Origin: Epiperipatus broadwayi
Taxonomy: Eukaryota > Onychophora > Udeonychophora > Euonychophora > Peripatidae
Reading direction: 5' to 3'
NCBI GenBank assembly: GCA_028023455.1
Contig: JAQFVV010000042.1
Location: forward strand, 4,791,739 to 4,855,738
DNA: 64,000 nucleotides
The notes under the pieces were generated by a model. That model searched no databases and was not told the DNA's origin. It worked only from the letters and a program-made list of their open reading frames with translations. Numbering within the stretch: the first letter of the stretch is position 1; each line of letters opens with the position of its first letter. Of the stretch, positions 1 to 11,005 are shown in pieces. Both the position numbers and the translations under genes were made by a program.

Positions 1-448
1 ATCTAATAATAGTGCGATTGATGAAAAAAAAAAAGGATAATTATATTTATTTAGGTGACTAAAAACAAAGACTAAGGAAGCAATCATGGAATGCATTTGA
101 GAGCTTAATATTAAACTCAAATAAACTGTACGTTAAGATTAAAAAAAAAAGTTTTTAATTATTATATTTTACCTGCTCTATAATATGGCTACTGAATATA
201 AAGATTAAATTCAAAACTGAAACTAAAATGCAAATGATGCAGAGAAATATAAAAAACAAAACAAAACAAGAATGAATTCCAAACTGGGATCATTAATATT
301 GGCAACTCACTGTTAATTAGATGAATTAAACTTCTCCAGAATATAATGATCAATCTAAATAAGATTGAAGCAAACAACTAATTATATATTACAATTATTT
401 AATTATCAACCTGGCTTTCATCTCTTATTGAGATCTTTTCAATATATT
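1..448. other. AT-rich DNA without recognised features
   Basis: I see only A/T-rich low-complexity sequence with short homopolymer runs. No coding signature or repeat shared with the rest of the window was found. Confidence 0.6.
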
Positions 449-458
449 TTCCAGAATA

Positions 459-657
459 TATCCTAAGATCTAGGTGCAGTGCTCTCAGATTCAAGGCTCT
501 TTACTGATGAAAGCCACAAGCTAGAAAGTAGTTTGGGGATATTGGATAAGTAGGCACTAGATAGGGATTTTATGCGCAAACCTTCTGGCATCCATTGATT
601 ACTCTGGCTTGCACTGACTGGCACTACTGTATGGAGAGTTTTGCCTGTTTTAATATT
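459..657 (+). mobile_element. Family A hammerhead-bearing repeat, copy 1
   Basis: This ~199-bp copy runs from the 'cctaagatctaggtgcag' block to the 'atggagagttttgcc' end shared by all family A copies (19.3, 31.6-32.2, 33.1, 39.1, 40.1, 51.3 and 57.1 kb). It is flanked by an imperfect ~10-bp duplication ('ttccagaata' ending at 458 and 'ctccagaata' ending at 667). It holds one hammerhead-like fold. The translation of the opposite strand gives a 98-codon open frame, but the same peptide recurs in other family A copies with frame breaks, so I treat it as a by-product of the repeat. Confidence 0.7.
489..547 (+). ncRNA. Hammerhead ribozyme-like motif, family A copy 1 (decayed)
   Basis: The core CTGATGA lies at 504-510. 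Stem II is AGC/GCT around the loop CACAA, whereas other copies have GGC/GCC, so both sides have changed together. The second core block reads GAAAG instead of GAAAC and the cleavage triplet GTT instead of GTC. Stem I forms between ATTCAA (489-494) and TTGGAT (542-547), with further pairs next to the core. The altered stem III suggests weak or lost activity. Confidence 0.55.
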
Positions 658-667
658 CTCCAGAATA

Positions 668-1739
668 ACATATCCATTTGGTCTGTCAGACTCTCTAATG
701 ACATACATATAATTATGATAATAACGTCCATCCAAGCACTTCCTCTCTTTATCCATCATCTTTCTTAGTAAGCTTCATATATTGCCTTAATGAATTAGTT
801 CATTTAATAATATAACCAAAATAAAATATATTTGTCTTGGAATTTTATGTATAATCTGACCAGGTATCCACTTATTCATTTTTTTTCTGTTTATAGTACT
901 CTCAAAAGTTTTTGTCACTATTAGTTCAAAAGCATCAAAATCTTTTCTATTTTTTTTATACCCAGTTACCATATCCATAGAGAGTCATATGAATTACTCT
1001 GAACAATTATGCTCTTATTTTTAAAGATATGTATCTACAGTTTTTCATTGTAAATCATCCTAGTACCAGTATGCAATAAATATTTGGATTATGAATTTTT
1101 TGTCGATGAATGATTTAAAAAGACAAAAAGTGTTGACAACATCTATATCAAATTTAAGCCAACTGTTAATTTTGTCATTATTGTTTTTTTTTTTTTTAGT
1201 ATTTTGACATATTACTATTTTTACTGTGTTGTTTAATTTTTTTAATGAGTATTTTTTGTATCTTCTCTGGTTTTAAATACTGTAATCAGCACATCTAATA
1301 TGTTGATATTTTTTGCATAAATACACTTTTTATTTACATCCATTTTAACTCTTTATTACACATTGAATATATAAATTTAGTAAATAAGATATTAATAATG
1401 CAATCATGTATATATCACCAATGAAATATTTCACCTATAGCATTATCATAATAAGAGATAGTCTGGTCCATCTATTTTTCTAAGAATAGTTAATACTTAC
1501 TATGAGCGATTGAATCAAAGATCTTTTAATCTACAAAATATATAATGATGTCTTTTTGTTTTTTCTTAATTTTTTAAACTATCCAAAGCACATCAAAAAA
1601 TTTATCTCTTATTAATCAATCTCTCATGAAATCGTCTTACATTATTTGTCTTCAATAATTTTGATCATAATTATTGTAAATAATGCAAAAAATATTGTAT
1701 GATATTTCTTTACAGTTTGTCAAGATTTCTTTCTGTTAG
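668..1739. other. AT-rich DNA without recognised features
   Basis: There are homopolymer T and A tracts (for example a T run near 1184-1197) and short unrelated open frames. I recognise no gene or repeat here. Confidence 0.55.
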
Positions 1740-1752
1740 TTTTATTAATAAG

Positions 1753-2110
1753 CTGTAATAGCTAAACAGCATTAAGCTGTTGCACATGCGCTTTGCAGAT
1801 TTTAAGTATAAATGACTGAATACAAACACTTCAAACACATGATAAAGTCTTTGGGAAAAGATAGAATGGCCATCTATCTTTTCGAACCCAAACTCTTTTG
1901 TATGGGCAAATCTTAAGTGCCTGAAAGTGAAAGCGTGAAGATATTAAGATAGATGGCCATTCTATCTTTTCCCAAAGACTTTATCATGTGTTTGAAGTGT
2001 TTGTATTCAGTCATTTATAGTTAAAATCTGCAAAGCGCATGTGCAACAGCTTAATGCTGTTTAGCTATTACAGTTTATAAAACTTCGCGCTATATAAAAT
2101 AATTGATTTA
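1753..2110. mobile_element. Foldback element with one-sided tail and 13-bp TSD
   Basis: Two 128-bp arms (1753-1880 and 1946-2073) are near-perfect inverted copies around a 65-bp spacer. A unique ~37-bp tail (2074-2110) follows the right arm only. The 13-mer 'ttttattaataag' occurs immediately before the left arm (1740-1752) and again immediately after the tail (2111-2123), so it is a perfect target site duplication enclosing a 358-bp element. No open frame is present. The architecture matches the elements at 8.3 and 46.3 kb, but I could not find a convincing hammerhead core in these arms. Confidence 0.8.
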
Positions 2111-2123
2111 TTTTATTAATAAG

Positions 2124-2841
2124 ATAAACGGATTTCTTCCAAGTGATTTTCTAAATGAATTGGAAAAATATTTTTAGCAATTTTATTGATTCATTTACAT
2201 TTTTTTTTAAATAAAATGCAATGCCATCTGGAGTTTTTTAATTACTGAAGACTGTTGATTTCATTAAATGAATATTTGATATCTTTATAGTTTTTTTTAA
2301 GAAATTCTTTCCACTCCTATTTTATCATTACAACAGCTATGATCTTCATTCAAATTAATGTGTTAAATTATTGATCTCTTTCACAATCCCCTCCTGATTA
2401 GGTTTTTGTTATTAAGACTTTAGCCATTTCTGAATGCCACATGAGTTAAATCATTTGTCTATTTTACCCCTCCTGGTCAAGTTTTTGCTATTAATTAAAA
2501 TTTAATTCTTTGATATTTGAGATATGTAATCAATATATAATTTTATTCACACAGTGATGTTGGTGGGTGTATAAAATCAGTGCTTTGACTACTTAAAATA
2601 CTGGCATTAAAAAAGACAATTGGATTAACAAAAAGACTTATGAGTTACTCTTTTATTCTAGATCTATTTAAAGTAAGATTGAAAAGTCAGTGACTTTCAA
2701 ATAATGTTGCAGATAAATCTCCATCTCCAAACCAGTTTCTAGTCTTTGCATTTATCAATAAGGCTTAAACCCTGGAAACTGCTCTTGTTTTATAATATAT
2801 TGTGTAATTCAACTATAAATAATTTTTTTCTTTTCTGAGCT
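2124..2841. other. AT-rich DNA without recognised features
   Basis: Low-complexity AT-rich sequence; nothing recognised on either strand. Confidence 0.5.
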
Positions 2842-2923
2842 AATGTAATAGATTACTGCTAATGAAAACATCCACAGAAAATCACCTTTTCTGTGGAAGC
2901 ATTCATTAACAGTTACATACATT
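2842..2923. repeat. Short hairpin (82 bp), possible mini-MITE
   Basis: Two ~38-nt imperfect inverted arms (around 2842-2881 and 2886-2923) surround the loop 'tcacc'. The inner arms 'ccacagaaaa' and 'ttttctgtgg' pair perfectly. The hairpin has no coding content and no clear target duplication was found. Confidence 0.5.
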
Positions 2924-3510
2924 GTGTAGCTAAAGAATTAAGTGATTTGTTATTATTAGTCAATCTTCTGTTTCATTTCTGATCTAATTTCATATTGTTT
3001 CATGACATTTTCATTTTTTACACTTCCAATTTTAACACTACTCTGGGCCAACTCAATAGTTTTTAGTGCCCTAGTCAGATTTCAATCTTGGTGAAATTTA
3101 TTTAACTAATAAAGACCTCTCTTTTTACTACTATGTGCTTCTGTGTGGAATAACCTATACACCTATATGTGACAGTTCTAAATGAATACGTCTAATTAAA
3201 ATAATTGGTAATTCTCTTTAACTGATGTTTACCATAAAGCCCCTAAATTGTTTTACTTTAGCTGATTGCCTATTGTGCATGTAGTTCAGGCCAGCCCTGC
3301 TGTAACTGATAAATCAAAGTATATTTATCTGCAAAAATTGTCAATTTTAAATTAAACACGATCTTAAAAACCACACGCTGTTTTCCTGACTAAAAATCTC
3401 TCACTAACTTCTAGGATATCTTATTAAATAATCACTATCTTCTTACAACTTTAAGCAAATGAAATAAAATAAAATGGTGGAAAGGGAAAGGTAAAGAAAT
3501 AGATAGAGAT

Positions 3511-3545
3511 CTGAAGAAGACTGCAAGGAACAGTCAAAACTGTTA
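3511..3545 (+). ncRNA. Degenerate hammerhead-like core (class E)
   Basis: CTGAAGA at 3511-3517 is followed by the perfect 5-bp stem GACTG/CAGTC and then AAAAC where GAAAC would be expected. Two related blocks occur at 16,150 and 21,701. Stem I is not convincing. It may be a relic of the hammerhead-like block common in PLE termini, or a chance hairpin. Confidence 0.25.
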
Positions 3546-4006
3546 TTATATAATTAATATTATTTGCTTAAAGGTGTAAGAAAATTGTCATTATTTAATA
3601 AGATATATAGTTGTATATGAATAAGCAAAATTACTGAAGAAAAAGAAGGAATATATATAGAATTATATAGATTAACTCCTATGTGTTATTTCATAATCTA
3701 TCCATTTCTACTTAAGGCATGCTGCACATTTATGACAATCTTGTTGTTTCAGTGATTTTTCATTTTTGCACATAGCAATGCTAGTAACCCGATATCAAAT
3801 CTTTTTAATCTAGAAACAGCCTTCAGACTGCTATACTAAAGAAATCCTGTTGTCTCTTTGTTAGTAGATGCATCTATTTTCCAATAATAGGTTTTTTTAT
3901 CTTTTCTGGGAAAAAAAACTCATGATATATGGTGTGATTGCTTTCTTCTATTCTATACACATTTACATAATAAATTGGCTTGACAATACTATATTCAACC
4001 GACAAC

Positions 4007-4111
4007 TTTTTTTTTCTCATGTGTCATAGCATCAGCTAGGAAGCGAACCCACTAATCCAGGACAACTGCTTGTAAAGCAGCTGTTGCTGACCTCTCGTTC
4101 ACCAATGCTTG
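4007..4111 (-). mobile_element. tRNA-derived SINE, copy 1 of a tandem pair
   Basis: On the minus strand this reads as the window's SINE family: a 5' GTCAAGC-type start, a tRNA-like region with A-box and B-box-like segments (GGTTCGCTTCC), the 3' block GATGCTATGACACATGAG and a poly(A) tail seen here as poly(T). The copy is flanked by 'gacaac'. A second copy follows directly. Confidence 0.75.
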
Positions 4112-4123
4112 ACAACTGACAAC

Positions 4124-4228
4124 TTTTTTTTTCTCATGTGTCATAGCATCAGCTGGGAAGTGAACCCTCTAACCCGGGACAACTGTTTGTAAAGCAGCTG
4201 TCAGTGACCTCTTGACCACCAATGCTTG
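4124..4228 (-). mobile_element. tRNA-derived SINE, copy 2 of a tandem pair
   Basis: This is the same family and orientation as the copy at 4007, separated from it by the short repeated target 'gacaactgacaac'. The two differ by scattered substitutions, so this is either two insertions into one site or an old tandem duplication with a ~116-bp period. Confidence 0.75.
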
Positions 4229-4923
4229 ACAATTGACAACTTTTTGCATTACCTTAATAAATATAAAGATAAAATAAATAAAACAATTAGAAGAGAGTAA
4301 GTAAAATAAAGGTTTTATGCTGCAATCATATTGTATCCACTGTCATGTAACTCATAATTTGAATCTGACTTAAAAAAAATTTAATAGGCTTGCATTTTTA
4401 TTTTATTTTAAAAACTGACTCATAGTTAGCCTAGGCAACCATCAAATATAAATTAATAGATAAATATCTTGCTATTCTTAGCTAGAGGACAAAAGAAAAA
4501 CTACTCAAAACCATCTAACAATTGGCAAACCATGGCAACATGTTCTCCCTCATAATCATATATGAAGAAATGTTGAGGAGGCTTTTGCACTAAAGTGGAC
4601 TATTTAAAGGCAGTTTTTCCTATCATGGTAGAACAAAATAAAGGAAAAAATCCAGTTATCCACTTTATAAAATTATTAAAAATATAAAAAAATTATTTCA
4701 GTTTTACTGTAAGATGCTGACGAAACAAAAAATTTATCTTGTTTTACCATCTTGGGTTTGGAAAAATTGTGCCAACTAGTCAAAAGCCCAAAAGAATATT
4801 GTACAAATTAAAAAATAATAATGAAAACGATCTAGTCACATAGTAAAAAGTAATATAGAGGTGACTTATATATAATCTAATATGTAAAAGACTTATTTTC
4901 AGTTATATTATTTAAATTTGTTT
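4229..4923. other. AT-rich DNA without recognised features
   Basis: No gene or repeat seen up to the hAT insertion. Confidence 0.5.
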
Positions 4924-4931
4924 GTTTATAG

Positions 4932-5329
4932 CAGGGGTCCCCAACCTTTTTGCACTTAAGAGCACATTCTTTAATACCAGCCAGATGGCGGGCACCGTTT
5001 ATTTTTTCAACCAGGTGGAGGGCACCATTTATTTTTTCAATGTAAATTTATAGTTGGATATTGTTAATAATACACATAATGTACAAAAAAATATTTATTT
5101 CAAAAATAAAATTTTAACATATAATTAACGTTTATATTTTTACGCTGTAAAAGTATAGTATACCCTACAATTTGATTACAACATAATACAATAATTTATA
5201 AGAAATTTTAATAATTAAATTTATTTGTATCAGATAAATAATTTTTTATCATGTTCGGATAGCAGCGGGCACACGTAAAATGGTCTGCGGGTGCCATGGT
5301 GTCCGCGGGCATAGGGTTGGGGACCCCTG
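4932..5329. mobile_element. hAT-type MITE 1 (398 bp)
   Basis: The element begins CAGGGGTCCCCAACC and ends with the inverted GGTTGGGGACCCCTG, typical terminal inverted repeats of hAT superfamily non-autonomous elements. A perfect 8-bp target duplication 'gtttatag' lies at 4924-4931 and 5330-5337. The interior is AT-rich with no transposase frame, so it would need a transposase supplied from elsewhere. The intact duplication suggests a fairly recent insertion. Confidence 0.93.
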
Positions 5330-5337
5330 GTTTATAG

Positions 5338-6832
5338 TATTTAAATAAAATATATATGACTTTCCATTTGTTCAAAAACGGAAGCAAATGAATGGATTAA
5401 GAAATGGATAAATTTCTGCATGAATAACAGCGACTGGAAATATCCTCAAAACATTTATTTTGATATTGAATGATAAGATCAAAAGTTTGCTTGCGGAACA
5501 GTCTTGGTCCTGCAATAAGTTTTGATGGCTGATGATAATATGCTTAATGTGTTATTACTAATCGCGAATTAAATTGATTATATATACATACGAGTATCTT
5601 TATAATAGTTTACTACATAGTTAAATAATTATTATACTTATAATAAAATTAGTTGTTGATTATTTATATGTTTAAATGAATTCTAAAACTATTTACAAGA
5701 AATCTTGGATTCTGTACGACTGCAGGCAGAATTTAAAAATTAGACTATTAACCTATTTACATTCAGGTATTAACTTGAATTAATACTTAAGGTTTAATAT
5801 TTTTTAAGTTTTATTTAATTAAATCAGATATTTTGTACTTATGTAGCTAATAATAAAATTAAAGTGCTAAAACATATCTTATATTAATAGATTTTATAAT
5901 ACCTATTTTTAGTCTTAAATTGTTTACAAAAATTCTTAGATGGTATGTTAGATAAAACAAATTGAGAGGTCTGAGTAATGCATTATCATTAAATAGGTTT
6001 ATCTAGGCAAATACTTTCAAGTCATTGCTTTAACTAGGTAATAAATGTTAATGTTTGAACTGCTTGTGTGTGCTATGAAAAAAGTAATATATATATTTAG
6101 AAATTTGAACTTTATTAAATTTAAAATATATATCTACAATTAAATGAAATTAACTTTTATCTTAAGAAAAATAATTAATAGTGACCCTGTTGAAATTGTC
6201 CTATTTTAGTCATATTATAAAATTATCTAATCTTTTAAAAAGATGTACAATACTCAAAGCAGTTAGCAGTGAAAGAATAGGTTGCTAGAAATGAGGTGGA
6301 TGGACTTCATTTTTTGAACAGTCTGTTATTGGAGAAATGCTATTAATATGATCATCAGGAGTAGGTGTTGATTTGATGTCACTTAATAATAACAGTTTAT
6401 GTGTTTATTAAAAACAGTAGCTGTGAATATAATATTTGTGTAAATTATATATTTATGTAAAAAATTAACAACACAGTCAGTGATTATTGAAACTGTAATG
6501 ATCGAATTGAAGGATTTAATAAAAATACTGACGAATCTATTTCGTGGTTGGAATCTCTACAGGTATTTTTATAATATTTTGTTAATAATTAACTATTTCT
6601 TTTTAAAAAAAAAAAATCTATATGCTAAATAAATAATAAATATTGAAGTATATAGGAATATGTATGTATGAGCACTTGATCTTAATAATTAGAGGAATGT
6701 GAATTCATAATTTTTAATCTATTCATATTCCATCACAAACAACCAAAAAATAGATTAAAAACTCCTGAGTTCGAATCCCTTTCATTTACATATATAAGAA
6801 ATATTCACTATAACAAATTACGTACTGCTTTA
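5338..6832. other. AT-rich DNA without recognised features
   Basis: About 1.5 kb of AT-rich sequence with short simple repeats. No coding signature recognised. Confidence 0.5.
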
Positions 6833-6850
6833 GAATTATAATATATATAT

Positions 6851-7796
6851 GATCTTCTAATTGAATATTTATAAATACAGTAATTACATATATGTAAAGC
6901 ATAACTTGGAAAATTTTATCCACTTAGGAGCACTGTCGACTATCCTCATGGTCTTTGTCAACTAACACTTTGAAAGGCTAACCTTTCCACAGTTCTGTAA
7001 TCTTAATGTTTGCTGCCTGTCTATTAATTAAATCTTGTTTGTATTTGTATTTTAGCATAGCCTCCTTTATTTTCATTTTGTTATTTTTTTCAATTTGCAA
7101 TGTAACAACAAAAGAAAAATAAAGATAGGTATGCTAATATACCAGGGGTGGGCAATTATTTTGGCTTGGGGGCCACAGAGATTGGTGGATGGCCATATGG
7201 GGGCCACTTTGTGGAAGCGAAAGTTAGCAGAACACTGCACCCTTTTTTACGACACAATAAACACACTGCTTTATTCCCTGTATTACCAAAGAAATATTTG
7301 TTTGTCCATTCTTCATTAGACACACGACATTTATCACTGATTTTACATTTTTTCGAAGGTTCATGGTTTCGCTAAAGTTGGAAATGTATATATTTGCTAA
7401 TGCAAAGACAAAATTGAAATTAACCAAATCAACTGGAAAAGCACTGCACATCGTATCTACACTGTGCATATGTATTGACATGGCCATTCTAGTGGAAAAT
7501 CAAGGTGGATTAAACTCTTAGCAGGCTGCATGTGGCCCTCAGGCTGCTATTTGCCCACCCCTGTAATATACAAATACAAACAAGACAATTATCAGTCAAG
7601 CAGCAAACATTAAGATCACAGAATTGTGAGAAGGGTTAGCCTTTCAAAGTGTTAGTTGACAAAGACTATGAGAATAGTCAAAAGTGCTCCTAAGTGGATA
7701 AAATTTTTAAAGTTATATTTTACATATATCTAATTACTGTATTTATAAGTATTCAATTATAAGATTACTATATTGATTTGAAGAAATACATACATT
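6851..7796. mobile_element. Foldback element disrupted by a hAT MITE
   Basis: The left arm (about 6851-7082) is complementary to a right arm now split in two: 7103-7142 and 7564-7766. If the hAT MITE at 7143-7563 is removed, the pairing continues through the join around a loop of ~20 bp. The right side carries a further ~30-bp unpaired tail. Similar AT-rich strings at 6833-6850 and near 7797-7815 ('gaattat...') may be the target duplication, though simple sequence makes this uncertain. On the plus strand a hairpin GACTAT/ATAGTC at 7663-7679 could be a decayed hammerhead stem II. Confidence 0.75.
7143..7563. mobile_element. hAT-type MITE 2 (421 bp), nested in a foldback arm
   Basis: Terminal inverted repeats CAGGGGTGGGCAA and TTGCCCACCCCTG are the classic ends of a hAT MITE group. 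The 8-bp target duplication 'taatatac' is perfect (7135-7142 and 7564-7571). Short open frames inside show no transposase motif. The element interrupts the right arm of the surrounding inverted repeat, so it is younger than that element. Confidence 0.93.
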
Positions 7797-7811
7797 GAAT
7801 TATATATATAT

Positions 7812-8315
7812 ATTAAACATTATTCCATTTGCATTTAAATTGTGTTGGCCTTGAACATTATTGTATAATTAAACAAATTTATTCAATAAGGTTTCTTCAA
7901 ATATAAAATAAAAATAAAATGTATGTAGTTAATCTTTACTTGCTAATAATTATTACCAAAAAAAATGTTATAAACAGTTCAGGAGATTGTTTTCATTTAT
8001 CATTAATACTAAAAATTTAATAGGTCTATCTATACAATTGGAAGGAAGGGATATATGTAAAACCTTTGTGTGTGTCAAATATATTATCAACTTTAATCAA
8101 TTAATTATTCCTAAAAATATATAATTCATTTACAGTTTGTTCTGCATTGTTAATATATACACCCACGGTACAAAACTACAGTTCAGGCAGTTCCCTACTT
8201 ATATAAGACTGATATATGTAAATATGTACTTATATAAAAAATATCTGGTCTAAATATGCACACACATATGCTGAGCAAAGCACATTAAAATAAATATGTC
8301 ATATTATTTAGAAAC
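7812..8315. other. AT-rich DNA without recognised features
   Basis: Nothing recognised between the two foldback elements. Confidence 0.5.
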
Positions 8316-8424
8316 AAATAATAATTTATAAACAATGAGGATTGCCAATTCCTCTACAATCTTTATGATAAATGCTTAGCCAGAGCCAGCACTTAAAATA
8401 TCTCTATCAGGAACACCTCCCCAA

Positions 8425-8467
8425 ACCTCTGACCATGGTTTCCTGCTTTGGCACTCCTCAGAGAGGT
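8425..8467 (-). ncRNA. Hammerhead ribozyme-like motif, family C left arm
   Basis: Read on the minus strand: stem I ACCTCT/AGAGGT (6 bp), core CTGAGGA, stem II GTGC/GCAG closing loop CAAA (outer pair mismatched), core GAAA, stem III ACC-AT-GGT, then the cleavage nucleotide C (triplet GTC). Position 7 of the core is G instead of U, a position known to tolerate substitution. It is the mirror image of the motif in the right arm. Confidence 0.65.
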
Positions 8468-8502
8468 GTCAGGGTATATCCAGTGTCTGAACCTACCCTG
8501 AC

Positions 8503-8545
8503 ACCTCTCTGAGGAGTGCCAAAGCATGAAACCATGGTCAGGGGT
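8503..8545 (+). ncRNA. Hammerhead ribozyme-like motif, family C right arm
   Basis: Stem I ACCTCT (8503-8508) pairs with AGGGGT (8540-8545) with one G-U pair. The core CTGAGGA lies at 8509-8515, stem II is GTGC/GCAT around CAAA, the second core block GAAA begins at 8528, and stem III is ACC-AT-GGT (8530-8538 region). The predicted cleavage point follows C8539. The self-complementary ACCATGGT could also allow two RNAs to pair into a dimeric hammerhead. Confidence 0.7.
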
Positions 8546-8708
8546 TTGGGGAGGAGTTCCTGACAGAGATATTTTAAGTGCTGGCTCTGGCTAAGCATTT
8601 ATCATAAAGCTTGTAGAGGAATTGGCAATCCTCATTGTTTATAACTTACAAGCTTAAGAGATAGGGTCATGTGATATATGATTCTTATTTTGACTAAATA
8701 ATAATTTA

Positions 8709-10740
8709 GTTTGGTAGTATAAAAAAATAAAATATACATTTTATTAGCAGCAATCTCACTTTATTTAATTTTAGCAACAAACTAATTTTATTTTATTTTA
8801 GCATTATTGTTCACATTTTAATAATTCTACTTAATACATAAAAAAATAATGGGATTATTTTTTAACAAAAAGTAACTTCAATTTTTATCATCTCATTCAA
8901 ATTTGAATAATATTCAACTTAATCACTTGAGGAAAATAAAATGAGAGATTAAATCTTATTTTCAATCTTTAGCTTTAAACTAATATTTTGTTCATCATTT
9001 GCATATGAATAATAATTCAAATTAACAGTAGAAAAATATCTTTTTTGCATCCAAGAGCAGTGGATTAAATTTTATTAATTATAAAATTGTTAATTACAGG
9101 ATATTCATTAATTTGAATACTATTACAAATTCAATGTTTTATTTGAAATAATATAAAAATTATAAAATTATTAATTATATGACATCCATTATTTTAAATA
9201 CTATTAAAAATATAATGCTTCAAATAATATTAAAATGTTTTAATATGGCAACACTCTGTAAATAGAATCATTCAATGAATATAAACTTCAATACATCACA
9301 GCAAAAGGTTTATATGTCATTTTTCAACTTATGTACAAATTAGGTGAAATATTTATATAAATTGAAAAGCTACTACTCTGTAAAAAAAAAAGAAGTGAAA
9401 TTTAATATTTCAAACCAAGAATAGTTATTTTCACTCTATTTAATAAATCTTGAGTAGCAAATGAACACAGATAATATAATGATATAAAATCTCTGTCTTC
9501 AGGTTAACAATGTTTATGACTTTTATACCTTTATAAATAATTAAATTTTCAGTAAAAATAGAAATAATTGCTCTTGGGGGTGAATGAATAAGGATATAGA
9601 TATCATGTGATGTTGTTTGTAATTTCAGTAACAAACTACATATAAACAAAACTTATGTGAATACAGAGTATGAAAGTTAAAACTAAAAACTGATATACTA
9701 TACTAAAAAAGACAATATATTGTTAATAGTATTTTTGATTAAGTGAAATAATTGCTTGCCTTACATTATATAATTACATTCTAATACATCGAAAATCTTC
9801 TTAAGTAACAGATTATATTTTCAAACACTTTCTGTAGTTCAGTTATTGACCTCAAGTCAAAAGATAGTATCAAAACTGTAATAGCTGAATTATATTTATA
9901 AAATATTTGTTTACTTTCAACAATAAGATATTCAATTATAGAATAATGTTTATATGTGTTTAAATTGTTACAAAGATCATAGTAGATTTAATATCTTTTA
10001 TGATAGATTAATTTTTGAGAAAAAGAAAATTTCATTTATTGATTATTAATTTATATATTTACTATTATTTTATTTTTCTTTCTTTAAGAAGATATTATTC
10101 AATTTAGAGATGATCTGGTATATGAGAGATATACTTATATGTGTAAAATAAAAGTATGAAAAAGGAGATGGTAAAAAATAATGTAGATATAAAATATATG
10201 AATGAAAGAATATCCAACATTTAACAATGAATAAATAAAGTTATAGAAAAGAGAGAATTTTAAATATCTTGTTAAATTTGTATTAAAAGAAAGAATTATT
10301 ATAGTTTGTTTTTAGTTCTTATTATAAACACAAAAACTTATAAGTAAAGTTTAAAAGAGAAGTTATAAATAAATATAATAAAAAGCTGAACGTTTTCGAG
10401 GATCCATGCCTCATAATCATAGCTTTCTTAAATATATATATTTAAATTAGTTTTTGTGTTTATTTATATATAACGGGAAATAAACAATTTTAGTTTTTAT
10501 TATAGCAATCTTTGGAAGTATATAATTCTTTACATGCTATTGATCAGACCATTCTTGTTGGTTTTATTTTATTGAAATAATTTCAAAATTATTTATAACA
10601 ATTAACAAAGATTGAGTGAAAAATTTTAATTCTTAAATAAATTCATTGATAATTATTATTAACTATTTTTTTTACTAAATTAATATTACTTTCCCAGTGG
10701 GATACTATATTTAATTGGGTTGTTTAGAGGGTGATTAAAA
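8709..10740. other. AT-rich DNA without recognised features
   Basis: About 2 kb of very AT-rich sequence with short tandem A/T motifs. The few open frames have no recognisable motif. Confidence 0.5.
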
Positions 10741-10744
10741 TTCA

Positions 10745-11005
10745 AGTTTGCAAGCATGAATTTTTCAGACCGGTAAAGTCTTCAAACCCAGCCTAACAAG
10801 CCAGATAGCTACATGGGTCTGATCTCAGTTCAGTTTCACCACATAGTCAAAGCCTTTGCAATATATATTGCAAAAACCTTTAAAGGTACATTTATGAAAA
10901 ACAAGTTATAATCAGTGTTTAGATCTAGTTTCTAGCTCTATCCTTCACTGATGATAGCAAATTAGCTTGAAATCAGCTGATCTGAGGTGGGAAAATGAAA
11001 GAGAT
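10745..11005 (+). mobile_element. Fragment related to family C, with a hammerhead-like motif
   Basis: The segment around 10,768-10,835 ('cagacc..', 'gtcttcaaaccc', 'gatagctacatgggtctga') matches, with divergence, the inner arm of the 46.9-kb family C element. It is followed by a hammerhead-like fold of its own. No inverted partner or target duplication was found, so this is a fragment or an older related family. Confidence 0.45.
10943..10987 (+). ncRNA. Hammerhead ribozyme-like motif, singleton
   Basis: Core CTGATGA at 10,948-10,954 is followed by stem II AGC/GCT around loop AAATTA, GAAA at 10,969-10,972, stem III ATC-AGCT-GAT, and C10982 as the cleavage nucleotide (AUC triplet). Stem I CTTCA (10,943-10,947) pairs with TGAGG (10,983-10,987). 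TTTC and GAAA further out could extend stem I beyond an internal loop. All core positions are canonical. Confidence 0.6.

Larger units (their letters stand above)
8329..8695. mobile_element. Family C foldback element with two opposed hammerheads (367 bp)
   Basis: Arms of ~150 bp (up to 8476 and from 8494) are near-perfect inverted copies around a ~17-bp loop. A ~51-bp tail follows the right arm only and contains 'cttacaagcttaagag' and 'gggtcatgtgat', which recur in the 46.3-kb copy. A perfect 13-bp target duplication 'aaataataattta' flanks the unit (8316-8328 and 8696-8708). Each arm encodes a hammerhead-like fold on the opposite strand. There is no protein-coding frame, so it is a non-autonomous element. 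Confidence 0.88.

Noticed and set aside
463-759. Apparent conserved small protein repeated at 463-759, 33,084-33,311 and 51,229-51,426
   Set aside because: The shared peptide is simply the translation of family A repeat sequence on one strand; frames start and stop in unrelated flanks and the conserved signal is the RNA fold.
1753-2073. Hammerhead in the 1.75-kb foldback ('actgaatacaaacac...')
   Set aside because: The candidate reads CTGAATA and CAAAC, breaking invariant core positions in both blocks.
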